In this document: positions 17,963 to 26,460 of the stretch, one piece after another
How positions within the stretch are numbered: the stretch's first letter is position 1
Layout: every line of letters begins with the position of its first letter
DNA from: Pseudomonas sp. W4I3
GTDB taxonomy: Bacteria > Pseudomonadota > Gammaproteobacteria > Pseudomonadales > Pseudomonadaceae
Assembly (NCBI RefSeq): GCF_030816195.1
Contig: NZ_JAUSXS010000001.1
Location: 496,001 to 560,000, forward strand
Direction: 5' to 3'
Length of the DNA stretch: 64,000 nt
Made by a program: the position numbers and the translations under genes
Notes under the pieces: generated by a model
Told to the model about the DNA's origin: nothing
The model's input: the letters and a program-made list of their open reading frames with translations, nothing else
Database searches by the model: none

Positions 17963-18652
17963 ATGGTTGGCAGGAGCATTCTGATTGTTGACGACGAAGC
18001 GCCCATTCGCGAGATGATCGCCGTTGCGTTGGAAATGGCCGGCTACGACTGCCTGGAGGCGGAAAATTCCCAGCAGGCCCATGCCATCATCGTCGACCGC
18101 AAGCCGGACCTGATCCTGCTCGACTGGATGCTGCCCGGCACCTCCGGGATCGAGCTGGCGCGGCGTCTCAAGCGTGACGAGCTGACCGGAGATATCCCGA
18201 TCATCATGCTCACCGCCAAGGGCGAAGAGGACAACAAGATCCAGGGCCTGGAAGTCGGCGCCGATGACTACATTACCAAGCCTTTTTCCCCGCGCGAACT
18301 GGTCGCGCGCCTCAAAGCCGTACTGCGCCGGGCCGGCCCGACCGATGGCGAAGCCCCTATCGAAGTCGACGGCCTGATTCTGGACCCGATCAGCCACCGC
18401 GTGACCATCGACGGCAAGCCCGCTGAAATGGGCCCGACCGAATACCGTCTGCTGCAGTTCTTCATGACCCACCAGGAACGCGCCTACACCCGCGGCCAAC
18501 TGCTGGACCAAGTGTGGGGCGGCAATGTGTACGTGGAGGAGCGCACCGTGGACGTGCATATCCGCCGCCTGCGCAAAGCCTTGGGCGATGCCTATGAGAA
18601 TCTGGTACAAACCGTGCGCGGTACGGGCTATCGGTTTTCAACCAAAGGTTGA
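17963..18652 (+). CDS. phoB: Phosphate regulon response regulator PhoB
   Basis: A 229-residue OmpR-type regulator. The receiver has the acidic pair DDE at 10-12, phospho-acceptor Asp near residue 54 (LLDWMLPG) and a conserved Lys in [10 protein letters not shown]. The C-terminal winged helix contains [16 protein letters not shown]. Phosphorylated PhoB activates the Pho regulon under phosphate limitation. I chose ATG 17963 because AGAGGA lies 8 bases upstream; a TTG two codons earlier is unlikely. phoR follows after 97 bases of repeat-like spacer. Confidence 0.97.
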   Translation: MVGRSILIVDDEAPIREMIAVALEMAGYDCLEAENSQQAHAIIVDRKPDLILLDWMLPGTSGIELARRLKRDELTGDIPIIMLTAKGEEDNKIQGLEVGADDYITKPFSPRELVARLKAVLRRAGPTDGEAPIEVDGLILDPISHRVTIDGKPAEMGPTEYRLLQFFMTHQERAYTRGQLLDQVWGGNVYVEERTVDVHIRRLRKALGDAYENLVQTVRGTGYRFSTKG

Positions 18653-18665
18653 GCTACAAGCAATT

Positions 18666-18736
18666 AGCCACACGCCGCAAGTTCAAAGCGGGACTGCTTT
18701 AGCTTGGAGCTTGCAGCTTGAAACTTGAAACTGCTC
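18666..18736. repeat. GCTTG-heptamer repeat in the phoB-phoR spacer
   Basis: AGCTTGGAGCTTGCAGCTTG followed by AAACTTGAAACTGC is a run of imperfect 7-base units (GCTTGNA). A related arrangement occurs between phoU and pstB. It may fold into a weak structure; no gene fits here. Confidence 0.55.
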
Positions 18737-18749
18737 CGAAGGACGCACC

Positions 18750-20072
18750 TTGAACCAAAACTGGCATGGCACCCTGATACGCCACATGCTCCTGCTGGTC
18801 ACCGGTTGCCTGCTGGTCGGGCTGATCAGCGGTTATTACGGCTGGAGCCTGGCCATCGGCATCGCGCTGTACCTGGGCTGGACCCTCAAACAGTTGCTGC
18901 GTTTGCATGAATGGCTGCGCCAGCACCAACCCGACGAAGCACCACCCGACGGTTACGGCCTGTGGGGCGAGGTATTCGACAGCATCTACCACCTGCAACG
19001 CCGCGACCAACGGGTACGCGGGCGCCTGCAAGCGGTGATCGACCGGGTGCAAGAGTCGACTGCCGCGCTCAAAGACGCAGTGATCATGCTCGACAGCGAC
19101 GGCAACCTGGAATGGTGGAACCGCGCCGCCGAGACCCTGCTTGGCCTCAAGACGCCCCAGGACAGCGGCCAGCCGGTGACTAACCTGGTACGCCACCCGC
19201 GCTTCAAGGAATACTTTGAGCAAGACAATTACGAAGAAGCCCTGGAAATCCCCTCGCCCACCAACGACCGCGTGCGTATCCAGCTGTACCTGACGCGCTA
19301 CGGCAACAACGAGCACTTGATGCTGGTGCGCGACGTGACCCGCATCCATCAGCTGGAACAAATGCGCAAGGACTTCGTCGCCAACGTCTCCCACGAACTG
19401 CGCACGCCATTGACAGTGATCTGTGGCTATCTGGAGACGCTGCTGGACAACGTGGAGGAGATCAACCCGCGCTGGAGCCGCGCCCTGCAGCAAATGCAGC
19501 AGCAAGGCTCACGCATGCAAACCCTGCTCAACGACCTGTTGCTCCTGGCCAAGCTGGAGGCCACTGATTATCCGTCGGATAACCACCCCGTGGCCGTACA
19601 AAGCCTGCTGCAGACCATCAAGAATGATGCCCAGGCCCTGTCCGGCGAGCGTGGCCAGCACATCACCCTGGAAGCCGACCCGCTGGTACTGCTCAAGGGC
19701 AGCGAGGGCGAGTTGCGCAGTGCATTCTCCAACTTGGTGTTCAACGCGGTGAAATACACCCAGGACAAAGGCAATATCCGCATTCGCTGGTGGGCTGACG
19801 GACACGGTGCGCACCTGAGCGTGCAGGACTCCGGCATCGGCATCGACGCCAAGCACCTCCCGCGCCTGACCGAGCGCTTCTACCGCGTCGATTCCAGCCG
19901 CAACTCCAACACTGGCGGCACCGGGCTGGGCCTGGCGATCGTCAAGCATGTGCTGCTGCGCCATCGCGCCCGCCTGGAGATCAGCAGCGTGCTGGGGCAT
20001 GGCAGCACGTTTACCTGCCACTTTCCGCCGGCGCAGGTGACCCGTTCGCGGGCGATTGGCACAGACGAATAA
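18750..20072 (+). CDS. phoR: Phosphate regulon sensor kinase PhoR
   Basis: The 440-residue histidine kinase has N-terminal membrane helices (about 10-50) and a PAS-like domain (about 95-200). The phospho-acceptor His is near residue 215 (NVSHELRTPL), followed by ATPase boxes NLVFNAVKYT, DSGIGI and GGTGLGLAIVKH. It phosphorylates or dephosphorylates PhoB according to signals from the Pst transporter and PhoU. Translation probably starts at TTG 18750, which has GAAGGA 7 bases upstream; an in-frame ATG at 18786 would cut into the first membrane helix. Confidence 0.96.
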   Translation: MNQNWHGTLIRHMLLLVTGCLLVGLISGYYGWSLAIGIALYLGWTLKQLLRLHEWLRQHQPDEAPPDGYGLWGEVFDSIYHLQRRDQRVRGRLQAVIDRVQESTAALKDAVIMLDSDGNLEWWNRAAETLLGLKTPQDSGQPVTNLVRHPRFKEYFEQDNYEEALEIPSPTNDRVRIQLYLTRYGNNEHLMLVRDVTRIHQLEQMRKDFVANVSHELRTPLTVICGYLETLLDNVEEINPRWSRALQQMQQQGSRMQTLLNDLLLLAKLEATDYPSDNHPVAVQSLLQTIKNDAQALSGERGQHITLEADPLVLLKGSEGELRSAFSNLVFNAVKYTQDKGNIRIRWWADGHGAHLSVQDSGIGIDAKHLPRLTERFYRVDSSRNSNTGGTGLGLAIVKHVLLRHRARLEISSVLGHGSTFTCHFPPAQVTRSRAIGTDE

Positions 20073-20093
20073 CTCAAATGCAGCACACATTTA

Positions 20094-20186
20094 AATGTGG
20101 GAGGGGGCTTGCCCCCGATTGCGGTGTATCAGTATCAGATGTGCTGACTGACACACTGTTATCGGGGGCAAGCCCCCTCCCACATT
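20094..20186. repeat. REPIN (GTGGGAGGGGGCTTGC family)
   Basis: AATGTGGGAGGGGGCTTGCC at the left and its complement GCAAGCCCCCTCCCACATT at the right, with about 50 bases between, downstream of phoR. Confidence 0.88.
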
Positions 20187-20338
20187 ATATTTGCATCGTT
20201 CTGCAGGGTGTATTCCACACTCCGCCCGGCAGTGAGTACTAGGCAAGCGCCCCGCCAGCCGCTACATTGGCCGACCTGTGCCTGCCTTTCAGGCCCACCT
20301 GTCCCCTATTGAACACACGGAACCTGCAAAACCCCATC

Positions 20339-21679
20339 ATGGACCCTTCCCCTGGTATCACCCTCGCGACACTCTTTGCCGATTTCGGCATGATTCTTTT
20401 TGCACTGGTCCTGGTACTGCTCAACGGTTTCTTCGTTGCGGCGGAATTTGCCATGGTCAAATTGCGCTCGACCCGAGTCGAGGCCATTGCTCACATCAAC
20501 GGCTGGCGCGGGCAGATCCTGCGCACCGTGCACAGCCAGCTCGACGCTTACCTGTCGGCCTGCCAGCTGGGTATCACCCTCGCCTCGCTGGGCCTGGGCT
20601 GGGTCGGTGAGCCGGCCTTTGCGCATATCCTCGAACCGTTGCTGGGCGCCGTGGGCGTCGAGTCGCCGGAAGTGATCAAGGGCGTGTCGTTCTTTGCCGC
20701 CTTCTTCGTGATTTCCTACCTGCACATTGTGGTCGGCGAGCTGGCACCCAAATCCTGGGCCATTCGCAAACCCGAATTGCTGTCGCTGTGGACCGCCGTG
20801 CCGCTTTACCTGTTCTACTGGGCGATGTACCCGGCGATCTACCTGCTCAACGCCAGCGCCAATGCCATCCTGCGCATCGCCGGCCAAGGCGAGCCTGGCC
20901 CGCACCACGAACACCATTACAGCCGCGAAGAGCTCAAGCTGATCCTGCACTCCAGCCGTGGCCAGGACCCCAGCGACCAAGGCATGCGCGTACTCGCCTC
21001 CGCCGTGGAAATGGGCGAACTGGAAGTGGTGGACTGGGCCAACTCCCGTGAAGACCTGGTCACCCTGGACTTCAACGCCCCGCTCAAGGAAATCCTCGCA
21101 CTGTTCCGTCGCCACAAATTCAGCCGCTACCCGGTGTATGACGCGCAGCGCAACGAGTTCGTGGGCCTGCTGCACATCAAGGATTTGCTGCTGGAACTGG
21201 CGGCCCTGGACCATATCCCCGAGTCGTTCAACCTGGCCGAACTGACCCGCCCGCTTGAGCGCGTGTCGCGCCACATGCCGTTGTCGCAGTTGCTGGAGCA
21301 GTTTCGTAAAGGCGGCGCGCACTTCGCCCTGGTGGAGGAAGCCGACGGCAAGATCATCGGCTACCTGACCATGGAAGACGTGCTGGAAGTGCTGGTGGGC
21401 GATATTCAGGACGAACACCGCAAGGCCGAACGCGGCATTCTCGCCTACCAGCCGGGCAAGCTGCTGGTGCGTGGCGACACCCCGCTGTTCAAGGTAGAAC
21501 GCCTGCTCGGCATCGACCTGGACCACATCGAAGCCGAAACCCTGGCTGGCCTGATCTACGACACCCTCAAACGGGTGCCGGAAGAGGAAGAAGTGCTGGA
21601 GGTTGAAGGCTTGCGGATCATCATCAAGAAGATGAAAGGGCCGAAGATCGTGCTGGCCAAGGTGTTGATGCTGGACTGA
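20339..21679 (+). CDS. CNNM/CorC-HlyC family membrane protein
   Basis: The 446-residue protein has a DUF21/CNNM transmembrane domain (about 1-190, including LLNGFFVAAEFAMVKLRSTR), two CBS domains (about 210-330) and a C-terminal CorC_HlyC domain. Relatives are linked to Mg or Co efflux; many are annotated as hemolysin-like, without evidence of lytic activity. I took ATG 20339, since the TTG 24 codons earlier adds a non-hydrophobic leader. The gene lies between phoR and the phoU-pst genes, an order I recall from other pseudomonads. Confidence 0.87.
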   Translation: MDPSPGITLATLFADFGMILFALVLVLLNGFFVAAEFAMVKLRSTRVEAIAHINGWRGQILRTVHSQLDAYLSACQLGITLASLGLGWVGEPAFAHILEPLLGAVGVESPEVIKGVSFFAAFFVISYLHIVVGELAPKSWAIRKPELLSLWTAVPLYLFYWAMYPAIYLLNASANAILRIAGQGEPGPHHEHHYSREELKLILHSSRGQDPSDQGMRVLASAVEMGELEVVDWANSREDLVTLDFNAPLKEILALFRRHKFSRYPVYDAQRNEFVGLLHIKDLLLELAALDHIPESFNLAELTRPLERVSRHMPLSQLLEQFRKGGAHFALVEEADGKIIGYLTMEDVLEVLVGDIQDEHRKAERGILAYQPGKLLVRGDTPLFKVERLLGIDLDHIEAETLAGLIYDTLKRVPEEEEVLEVEGLRIIIKKMKGPKIVLAKVLMLD

Positions 21680-21713
21680 CAGCAGGCATGGTCTCAATGT
21701 GAGAGCGGCTCAT

Positions 21714-21812
21714 TGTAGGAGCGAGCTTGCTCGCGAAAAACGCCCAGGCAACGCGTTCATTCTGGATAAACGCGCAGGGCCTGAGTTCTTCGCGAGCAAG
21801 CTCGCTCCTACA
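21714..21812. repeat. REPIN (GTAGGAGCGAGC family)
   Basis: TGTAGGAGCGAGCTTGCTCG and its complement enclose a centre with GCGTTCATTCTGGATAAACG, nearly identical to the centre of the copy at 58864-58963. It lies between convergent genes. Confidence 0.87.
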
Positions 21813-21856
21813 AAAAGCCTTAACTGACAGACATTAGGGCAAGCCCACTACCTGGA

Positions 21857-22765
21857 TTACGCACCCGGCACGAAATGCTTCTGTGCGGTGCCACGCGCGA
21901 TCAGGCGGGAGATGTAGTCCAGCTTCTGCGCATCCTGGTCGATAAAGCGGAAGGTCAGCTGCAGCCAGTCGCTGTCGGGCTTGGGCTCGTAGGCAACGAT
22001 TGCATGCAAGTAGCCATTGAGACGCGCCACTTCAGCGTTCTCGCCTTGTTCAAGGTCGAGCACGGCGCTTTCCAGCACCTGAGGCAGTACATCCCCACGC
22101 CGCACCACCAACAACGCTTCCTTGATGCTCAGCGCCTTGATCACGCATTGCTGGGTGCCGCTGGACAGGCGCAACTGACCCTGACCACGACCGCCGGCAG
22201 GCGCAGCGGACGCAGCAGCGGCGACCGGCGCGCTGTTGAGCAGGCCTTTGCTCGGGGCTGCCGCCACTGTCGCCGCTGCAGGCTTGACCGCTTCAGGCTT
22301 GCCACCGGTCAGCGCGCTCAGGGAGTCGTTGCCGAAGGCCGAGTTCATCTTGGTCGGCGCGCTGGCGATCAACGCGTCGAGGCGGCCGATCTTGTGCAGG
22401 GCCTGCTTGACCTTGTTCAGCAACTGTTCGTTGGTGAACGGTTTGCTGACGTAACCGGACACACCGGCCTGAATCGCCTGCACCACGTTTTCCTTGTCGC
22501 CACGGCTGGTCACCATCACGAACGGCATGGCCTTCAGATGGGCTTGCTCGCGACACCAGGTCAACAGCTCAATCCCGGACATCTCCGGCATTTCCCAGTC
22601 GCACAGCACCAGGTCGAAGGTCTCGCGCATCAGAATGGATTGCGCCTTCTTGCCGTTCACCGCATCTTCGATCTTGATCCCGGGGAAGTAATTGCGCAGG
22701 CACTTCTTCACCAGGTCGCGAATAAACGAGGCGTCATCCACCACCAACACACTGACTTTACTCAT
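21857..22765 (-). CDS. Response regulator with PilZ-like C-terminal domain
   Basis: A 302-residue protein: CheY-like receiver (1-125, phospho-acceptor Asp 56 in LVLCDWEMPEMSG, conserved Lys in GYVSKPF), then an Ala/Pro-rich linker (about 150-200), then a C-terminal domain. The end, with WLQLTFRFIDQDAQKLDYIS, looks like a PilZ domain, which would bind cyclic di-GMP. No dedicated kinase lies next to it, apart from phoR nearby. The receiver call is firm, the PilZ call moderate. Confidence 0.85.
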   Translation of the reverse strand: MSKVSVLVVDDASFIRDLVKKCLRNYFPGIKIEDAVNGKKAQSILMRETFDLVLCDWEMPEMSGIELLTWCREQAHLKAMPFVMVTSRGDKENVVQAIQAGVSGYVSKPFTNEQLLNKVKQALHKIGRLDALIASAPTKMNSAFGNDSLSALTGGKPEAVKPAAATVAAAPSKGLLNSAPVAAAASAAPAGGRGQGQLRLSSGTQQCVIKALSIKEALLVVRRGDVLPQVLESAVLDLEQGENAEVARLNGYLHAIVAYEPKPDSDWLQLTFRFIDQDAQKLDYISRLIARGTAQKHFVPGA

Positions 22766-22889
22766 CGACCCTTCATCCTATAAAACCTTGGCTGGCAGTA
22801 CGCCTGACTGATGGCATTTTGCCAAAACTCTGCAGTCACGTTAGGACTTATTTCGCCCTACCCGCAATAAAATTCGGCTCGCCCACAAA

Positions 22890-22920
22890 CGAAAACGCCC
22901 GGCCAATGGCCGGGCGTTAA
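22890..22920 (-). terminator. Terminator of the pst-phoU transcript
   Basis: The palindrome AACGCCCGGCCAATGGCCGGGCGTT lies just after the phoU stop. Read on the minus strand it is followed by TTTTCGTTT. Confidence 0.85.
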
Positions 22921-22934
22921 TTTCTCGGGCAACC

Positions 22935-23696
22935 TTACTTATCGTCAGATTCGCCCGGAACATTAGGGATAAGATCAGCGTTGCCTTCAACTTCGGCTTT
23001 CATGCGTTTGAGGCCCATGTGTCGCACGTCCGTGCCGCGCACCAGGTAAATCACCAATTCCGAGATATTGCGCGCGTGATCGCCGATGCGCTCCAGCGAG
23101 CGCAGCACCCAGATAATGCTCAATACCCGCGAGATAGAGCGCGGGTCTTCCATCATGTAGGTGGCCAGCTCACGCAAGGCAGTCTTGTACTCACGGTCGA
23201 TGACTTTGTCGTACTGGGCCACTGACAGCGCCAGGTCCGCATCAAAACGCGCAAAGGCGTCGAGGGCATCGCGCACCATGTTGCGCACCTGGTCGCCGAT
23301 ATGGCGCACTTCCACGTAACCACGCGGCGCTTCGCCTTCTTCGCACAGCTGGATGGCGCGGCGGGCGATCTTGGTGGCTTCGTCGCCGATACGCTCCAGG
23401 TCGATCACCGATTTGGAGATGCTGATGATCAAGCGCAGGTCGGACGCCGCCGGCTGGCGACGGGCCAGGATGCGCAAGCACTCCTCATCGATGTTGCGTT
23501 CCATCTGGTTGATCTGGTCGTCGATCTCACGCACTTGCTGGGCCAGGCCCGAGTCGGCCTCGATCAGCGCGGTGACCGCATCGTTGACTTGCTTCTCCAC
23601 CAGGCCGCCCATCGCCAGGAGGTGGCTGCGCACTTCCTCAAGCTCGGCGTTGAACTGCGCGGAGATGTGGTGGGTAAGGCCTTCTTTGCTAATCAT
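22935..23696 (-). CDS. phoU: Phosphate signalling protein PhoU
   Basis: A 253-residue protein with two tandem PhoU three-helix domains (about 15-105 and 120-210), including SVIDLERIGDEATKIARRAI and LRSLERIGDHARNISELVIY. Each carries the E/D-rich metal-binding signature. PhoU couples the Pst transporter to PhoR, keeping the regulon off when phosphate is plentiful. ATG 23696 has GGAG 7 bases upstream; the longer frame to 23741 runs into repeat sequence. It is last in the pst operon, followed by a clear terminator. Confidence 0.96.
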   Translation of the reverse strand: MISKEGLTHHISAQFNAELEEVRSHLLAMGGLVEKQVNDAVTALIEADSGLAQQVREIDDQINQMERNIDEECLRILARRQPAASDLRLIISISKSVIDLERIGDEATKIARRAIQLCEEGEAPRGYVEVRHIGDQVRNMVRDALDAFARFDADLALSVAQYDKVIDREYKTALRELATYMMEDPRSISRVLSIIWVLRSLERIGDHARNISELVIYLVRGTDVRHMGLKRMKAEVEGNADLIPNVPGESDDK

Positions 23697-23714
23697 GGGT
23701 TTGCTCCGCAAACG

Positions 23715-23800
23715 CTGTAAGCCGCAAGCTACAAGCTGCAAGCTGATTTGTGTCGTTGATCAAACTGCTTTTACTTGCCGCTTGAACCTTGCGGCTTGCA
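23715..23800. repeat. Inverted GCTTG-heptamer repeat between pstB and phoU
   Basis: GCCGCAAGCTACAAGCTGCA on the left and CTTGAACCTTGCGGCTTGCA on the right are made of the same 7-base units. AAGCCGCAAG (23719-23728) pairs with CTTGCGGCTT (23788-23797), so the pstB-phoU spacer can form a long hairpin in the mRNA. Confidence 0.65.
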
Positions 23801-23807
23801 GCTGGGG

Positions 23808-24641
23808 CTAGCCATAACGACCGGTGATGTAGTCTTCGGTCTGCTTCTTCGCCGGATTGGTGAACAGGGTGTCGGTGTCGCCAAACTCCACCAGCTTGCC
23901 CATGTACATGAACGCGGTGTAGTCGGAAACCCGCGCCGCCTGCTGCATGTTGTGGGTCACGATGACGATGGTGAACTTGGATTTGAGCTCGTAGATCAGC
24001 TCTTCGACTTTCAGCGTCGAGATCGGGTCGAGGGCCGAACACGGCTCGTCGAGCAGCAATACCTCCGGCTCCACGGCAATGGTGCGTGCGATCACCAGAC
24101 GCTGCTGCTGACCACCGGACAAGCCCAGGGCGGACTCGTGCAGGCGATCCTTGACCTCATCCCACAGCGCGGCACCCTTGAGCGCCCACTCCACGGCTTC
24201 GTCGAGGATGCGCTTTTTGTTGATGCCCTGGATGCGCAGGCCATAGACCACGTTTTCATAGATGGTCTTGGGGAACGGGTTGGGCTTCTGGAACACCATG
24301 CCCACACGGCGACGCAGCTCGGCCACGTCTTCGCCCTTGCGGTAGATGTTGGTGCCGTAGAGGTTGATGGCGCCTTCCACACGGCAACCGTCCACCAGGT
24401 CGTTCATGCGGTTGAAGGTGCGCAGCAGCGTGGACTTGCCGCAGCCCGACGGGCCGATGAAGGCAGTCACGCGCTGCTTGGGGATGTTCATGCTGACGTC
24501 GAACAACGCCTGCTTTTCACCGTAGTAGAGGCTCAGGCCCGGCACTTCGATGGCCACGGTTTCCTGGGCCAGGCTCAGGCTCTGCTTGTCGCGGCCCAGG
24601 GCAGACATGTTGATGCCGTGGGAATGGGTTTCGTGTTGCAT
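23808..24641 (-). CDS. pstB: Phosphate ABC transporter ATPase PstB
   Basis: A 277-residue ABC ATPase with Walker [10 protein letters not shown], signature LSGGQQQR and Walker B EVLLLDEP. The family-specific [15 protein letters not shown] follows Walker A. It powers high-affinity phosphate import through PstA and PstC. AGGGAG is 7 bases upstream of the ATG. A REPIN separates it from pstA. Confidence 0.97.
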   Translation of the reverse strand: MQHETHSHGINMSALGRDKQSLSLAQETVAIEVPGLSLYYGEKQALFDVSMNIPKQRVTAFIGPSGCGKSTLLRTFNRMNDLVDGCRVEGAINLYGTNIYRKGEDVAELRRRVGMVFQKPNPFPKTIYENVVYGLRIQGINKKRILDEAVEWALKGAALWDEVKDRLHESALGLSGGQQQRLVIARTIAVEPEVLLLDEPCSALDPISTLKVEELIYELKSKFTIVIVTHNMQQAARVSDYTAFMYMGKLVEFGDTDTLFTNPAKKQTEDYITGRYG

Positions 24642-24663
24642 GGGATGCTCCCTGTGCTGTTGT

Positions 24664-24750
24664 GTGGGAGGGGGCTTGCTCCCGATAGCGGTGTATCAGG
24701 AACATGTGTGCTGGCTGGCACACCGCAATCGGGAGCAAGCCCCCTCCCAC
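24664..24750. repeat. REPIN (GTGGGAGGGGGCTTGC family)
   Basis: GTGGGAGGGGGCTTGCTCCC and its complement GGGAGCAAGCCCCCTCCCAC flank a 47-base centre, inside the pst operon between pstA and pstB. Such hairpins can stabilise upstream mRNA or adjust expression of distal genes. Confidence 0.88.
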
Positions 24751-24774
24751 AAATAAGTTCGCGTTCGATTCAGA

Positions 24775-26445
24775 TCAGCTGTCCAGCGCCTTGTACTTCT
24801 CGCGCAGATGGTTACGTATCCACACCGCCGACAGGTTGAGCGTGGCGATCACCAGTACCAGCAGCAGCGCGGTGGCGTATACCAGCGGGCGCGCCGCTTC
24901 GACGTTGGGGCTCTGGAAACCGACATCATAGATATGAAAACCCAGGTGCATGATCTTCTGGTCCAGGTGCAGGTACGGGTAGTTGCCGTCCAGCGGCAGC
25001 GACGGGGCCAGCTTGACCACGCCGACCAGCATCAGCGGCGCCACTTCACCGGCGGCACGGGCCACGGCGAGGATCATGCCGGTCATCATCGCCGGGCTGG
25101 CCATCGGCAGCACGATCTTCCACAGCGTCTCCGCTTTGGTCGCGCCCAGTGCCAGGGAACCTTCGCGCACGGTGCGAGGAATCCGCGCCAGGCCTTCTTC
25201 GGTCGCCACGATCACCACCGGCACCGCCAGCAGCGCCAGCGTCAGCGAGGCCCAGAGCAGGCCCGGGGTGCCGAAGGTCGGTGCCGGCAAGGCTTCGGCG
25301 AAGAACAGCCGGTCCACCGAGCCACCCAGTACATACACGAAGAAGCCGAGGCCAAACACGCCGTAAACGATGGCCGGTACACCCGCCAGATTGTTGACCG
25401 CGATGCGGATAATCCGCGTCAGGGCGTTCTGCTTGGCGTATTCACGCAAGTACACCGCCGCCAGCACGCCGAATGGCGTCACGATCATCGCCATGATCAG
25501 CGTCATCATCACGGTGCCAAAGATCGCCGGGAAGATCCCGCCTTCGGTGTTGGCTTCCCGCGGGTCGTCGCTCAAGAACTCCCAGACCTTGCTGAAGTAG
25601 AAGCCGATCTTGGTCAGGGTGCCCATGGCGTTCGGCTGGTAGGCGTGCACCACCTTGCCGATGCCGATTTCGATTTCCTTGCCATTGCCGTCGCGGGCCG
25701 TCAGCGCGTCGCGGTTGAACTGGGCGTGCAGGTCGGCCAGGCGCGCTTCGATGTCCTGATAGCGGGCGTTCAGTTCGGCGCGGTCGGCGTCCATGTCGGC
25801 TTGGGCGGCAGCGTCGAGCTTGCCTTCCAGTTCCAGCTTGCGACCGTGCAGGCGGATGCGCTCCAGCCCGGCGTTGATCGCGCCGATATCGGTTTTTTCC
25901 AGGCTCTTGAGCTGGGCGGCGAGCTTGTTGACGCGATCCACACGAGCCTGCAGCTCCGGCCACGCGGCCTCGCCTTCGGCGATGATCTTGCCGTCCTGCT
26001 TGACGTTGACCAGGGTGCCGTAGAAGTTGCCCCACTCACGCCGCTCGATGGCCATCAACTGCACCGGCTTGGTCTGGTCCTTCAACCATTCGCCGACGAT
26101 CCAGGTGAAGTCATTGCCGTTCAAGTCGCGGTTGCCGACCTTGATCAGCTCGCGAGTCATGAACTCCGGGCCCTCATCGGGCACCGGCAGGCCAGCACTT
26201 TTCAGGCGCTCGCGGGGGACTTCTTCCTTCTGCACCACTTCGCCGATGACGATATGGTTGGCCTGGCCCGGTACGTTGTAGTTGGCCTGGATCAGGTCAG
26301 CCGGCCAGAAGTGGCCCAGGCCGCGCACCGCAATCACGGCCAGCAAACCAATGGTCATGATGACCGCGATGGACACCGCGCCACCGCTGATCCAGACGCC
26401 GGGGGCGCCGCTCTTGAACCATCCATTCAGGGAGTTCTGTTTCAC
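24775..26445 (-). CDS. pstA: Phosphate ABC transporter permease PstA
   Basis: A 556-residue permease, far longer than the roughly 300 residues of the enterobacterial protein. The extra part is an N-terminal membrane anchor (about 22-42) and a large hydrophilic, probably periplasmic, region of about 240 residues with coiled-coil character. Five or six membrane helices follow, with the EAA-type loop RTVREGSLALGATKAETLWK. The long form is usual in pseudomonads as I recall. It pairs with PstC. Confidence 0.94.
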   Translation of the reverse strand: MKQNSLNGWFKSGAPGVWISGGAVSIAVIMTIGLLAVIAVRGLGHFWPADLIQANYNVPGQANHIVIGEVVQKEEVPRERLKSAGLPVPDEGPEFMTRELIKVGNRDLNGNDFTWIVGEWLKDQTKPVQLMAIERREWGNFYGTLVNVKQDGKIIAEGEAAWPELQARVDRVNKLAAQLKSLEKTDIGAINAGLERIRLHGRKLELEGKLDAAAQADMDADRAELNARYQDIEARLADLHAQFNRDALTARDGNGKEIEIGIGKVVHAYQPNAMGTLTKIGFYFSKVWEFLSDDPREANTEGGIFPAIFGTVMMTLIMAMIVTPFGVLAAVYLREYAKQNALTRIIRIAVNNLAGVPAIVYGVFGLGFFVYVLGGSVDRLFFAEALPAPTFGTPGLLWASLTLALLAVPVVIVATEEGLARIPRTVREGSLALGATKAETLWKIVLPMASPAMMTGMILAVARAAGEVAPLMLVGVVKLAPSLPLDGNYPYLHLDQKIMHLGFHIYDVGFQSPNVEAARPLVYATALLLVLVIATLNLSAVWIRNHLREKYKALDS

Positions 26446-26460
26446 AGACTTCTACCTTTC

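Noticed and set aside
20094..20186. Repeated palindromes considered as a CRISPR array
   Set aside because: The repeats occur as isolated inverted pairs scattered between genes, not as direct repeats with regular spacers; no cas genes are present.
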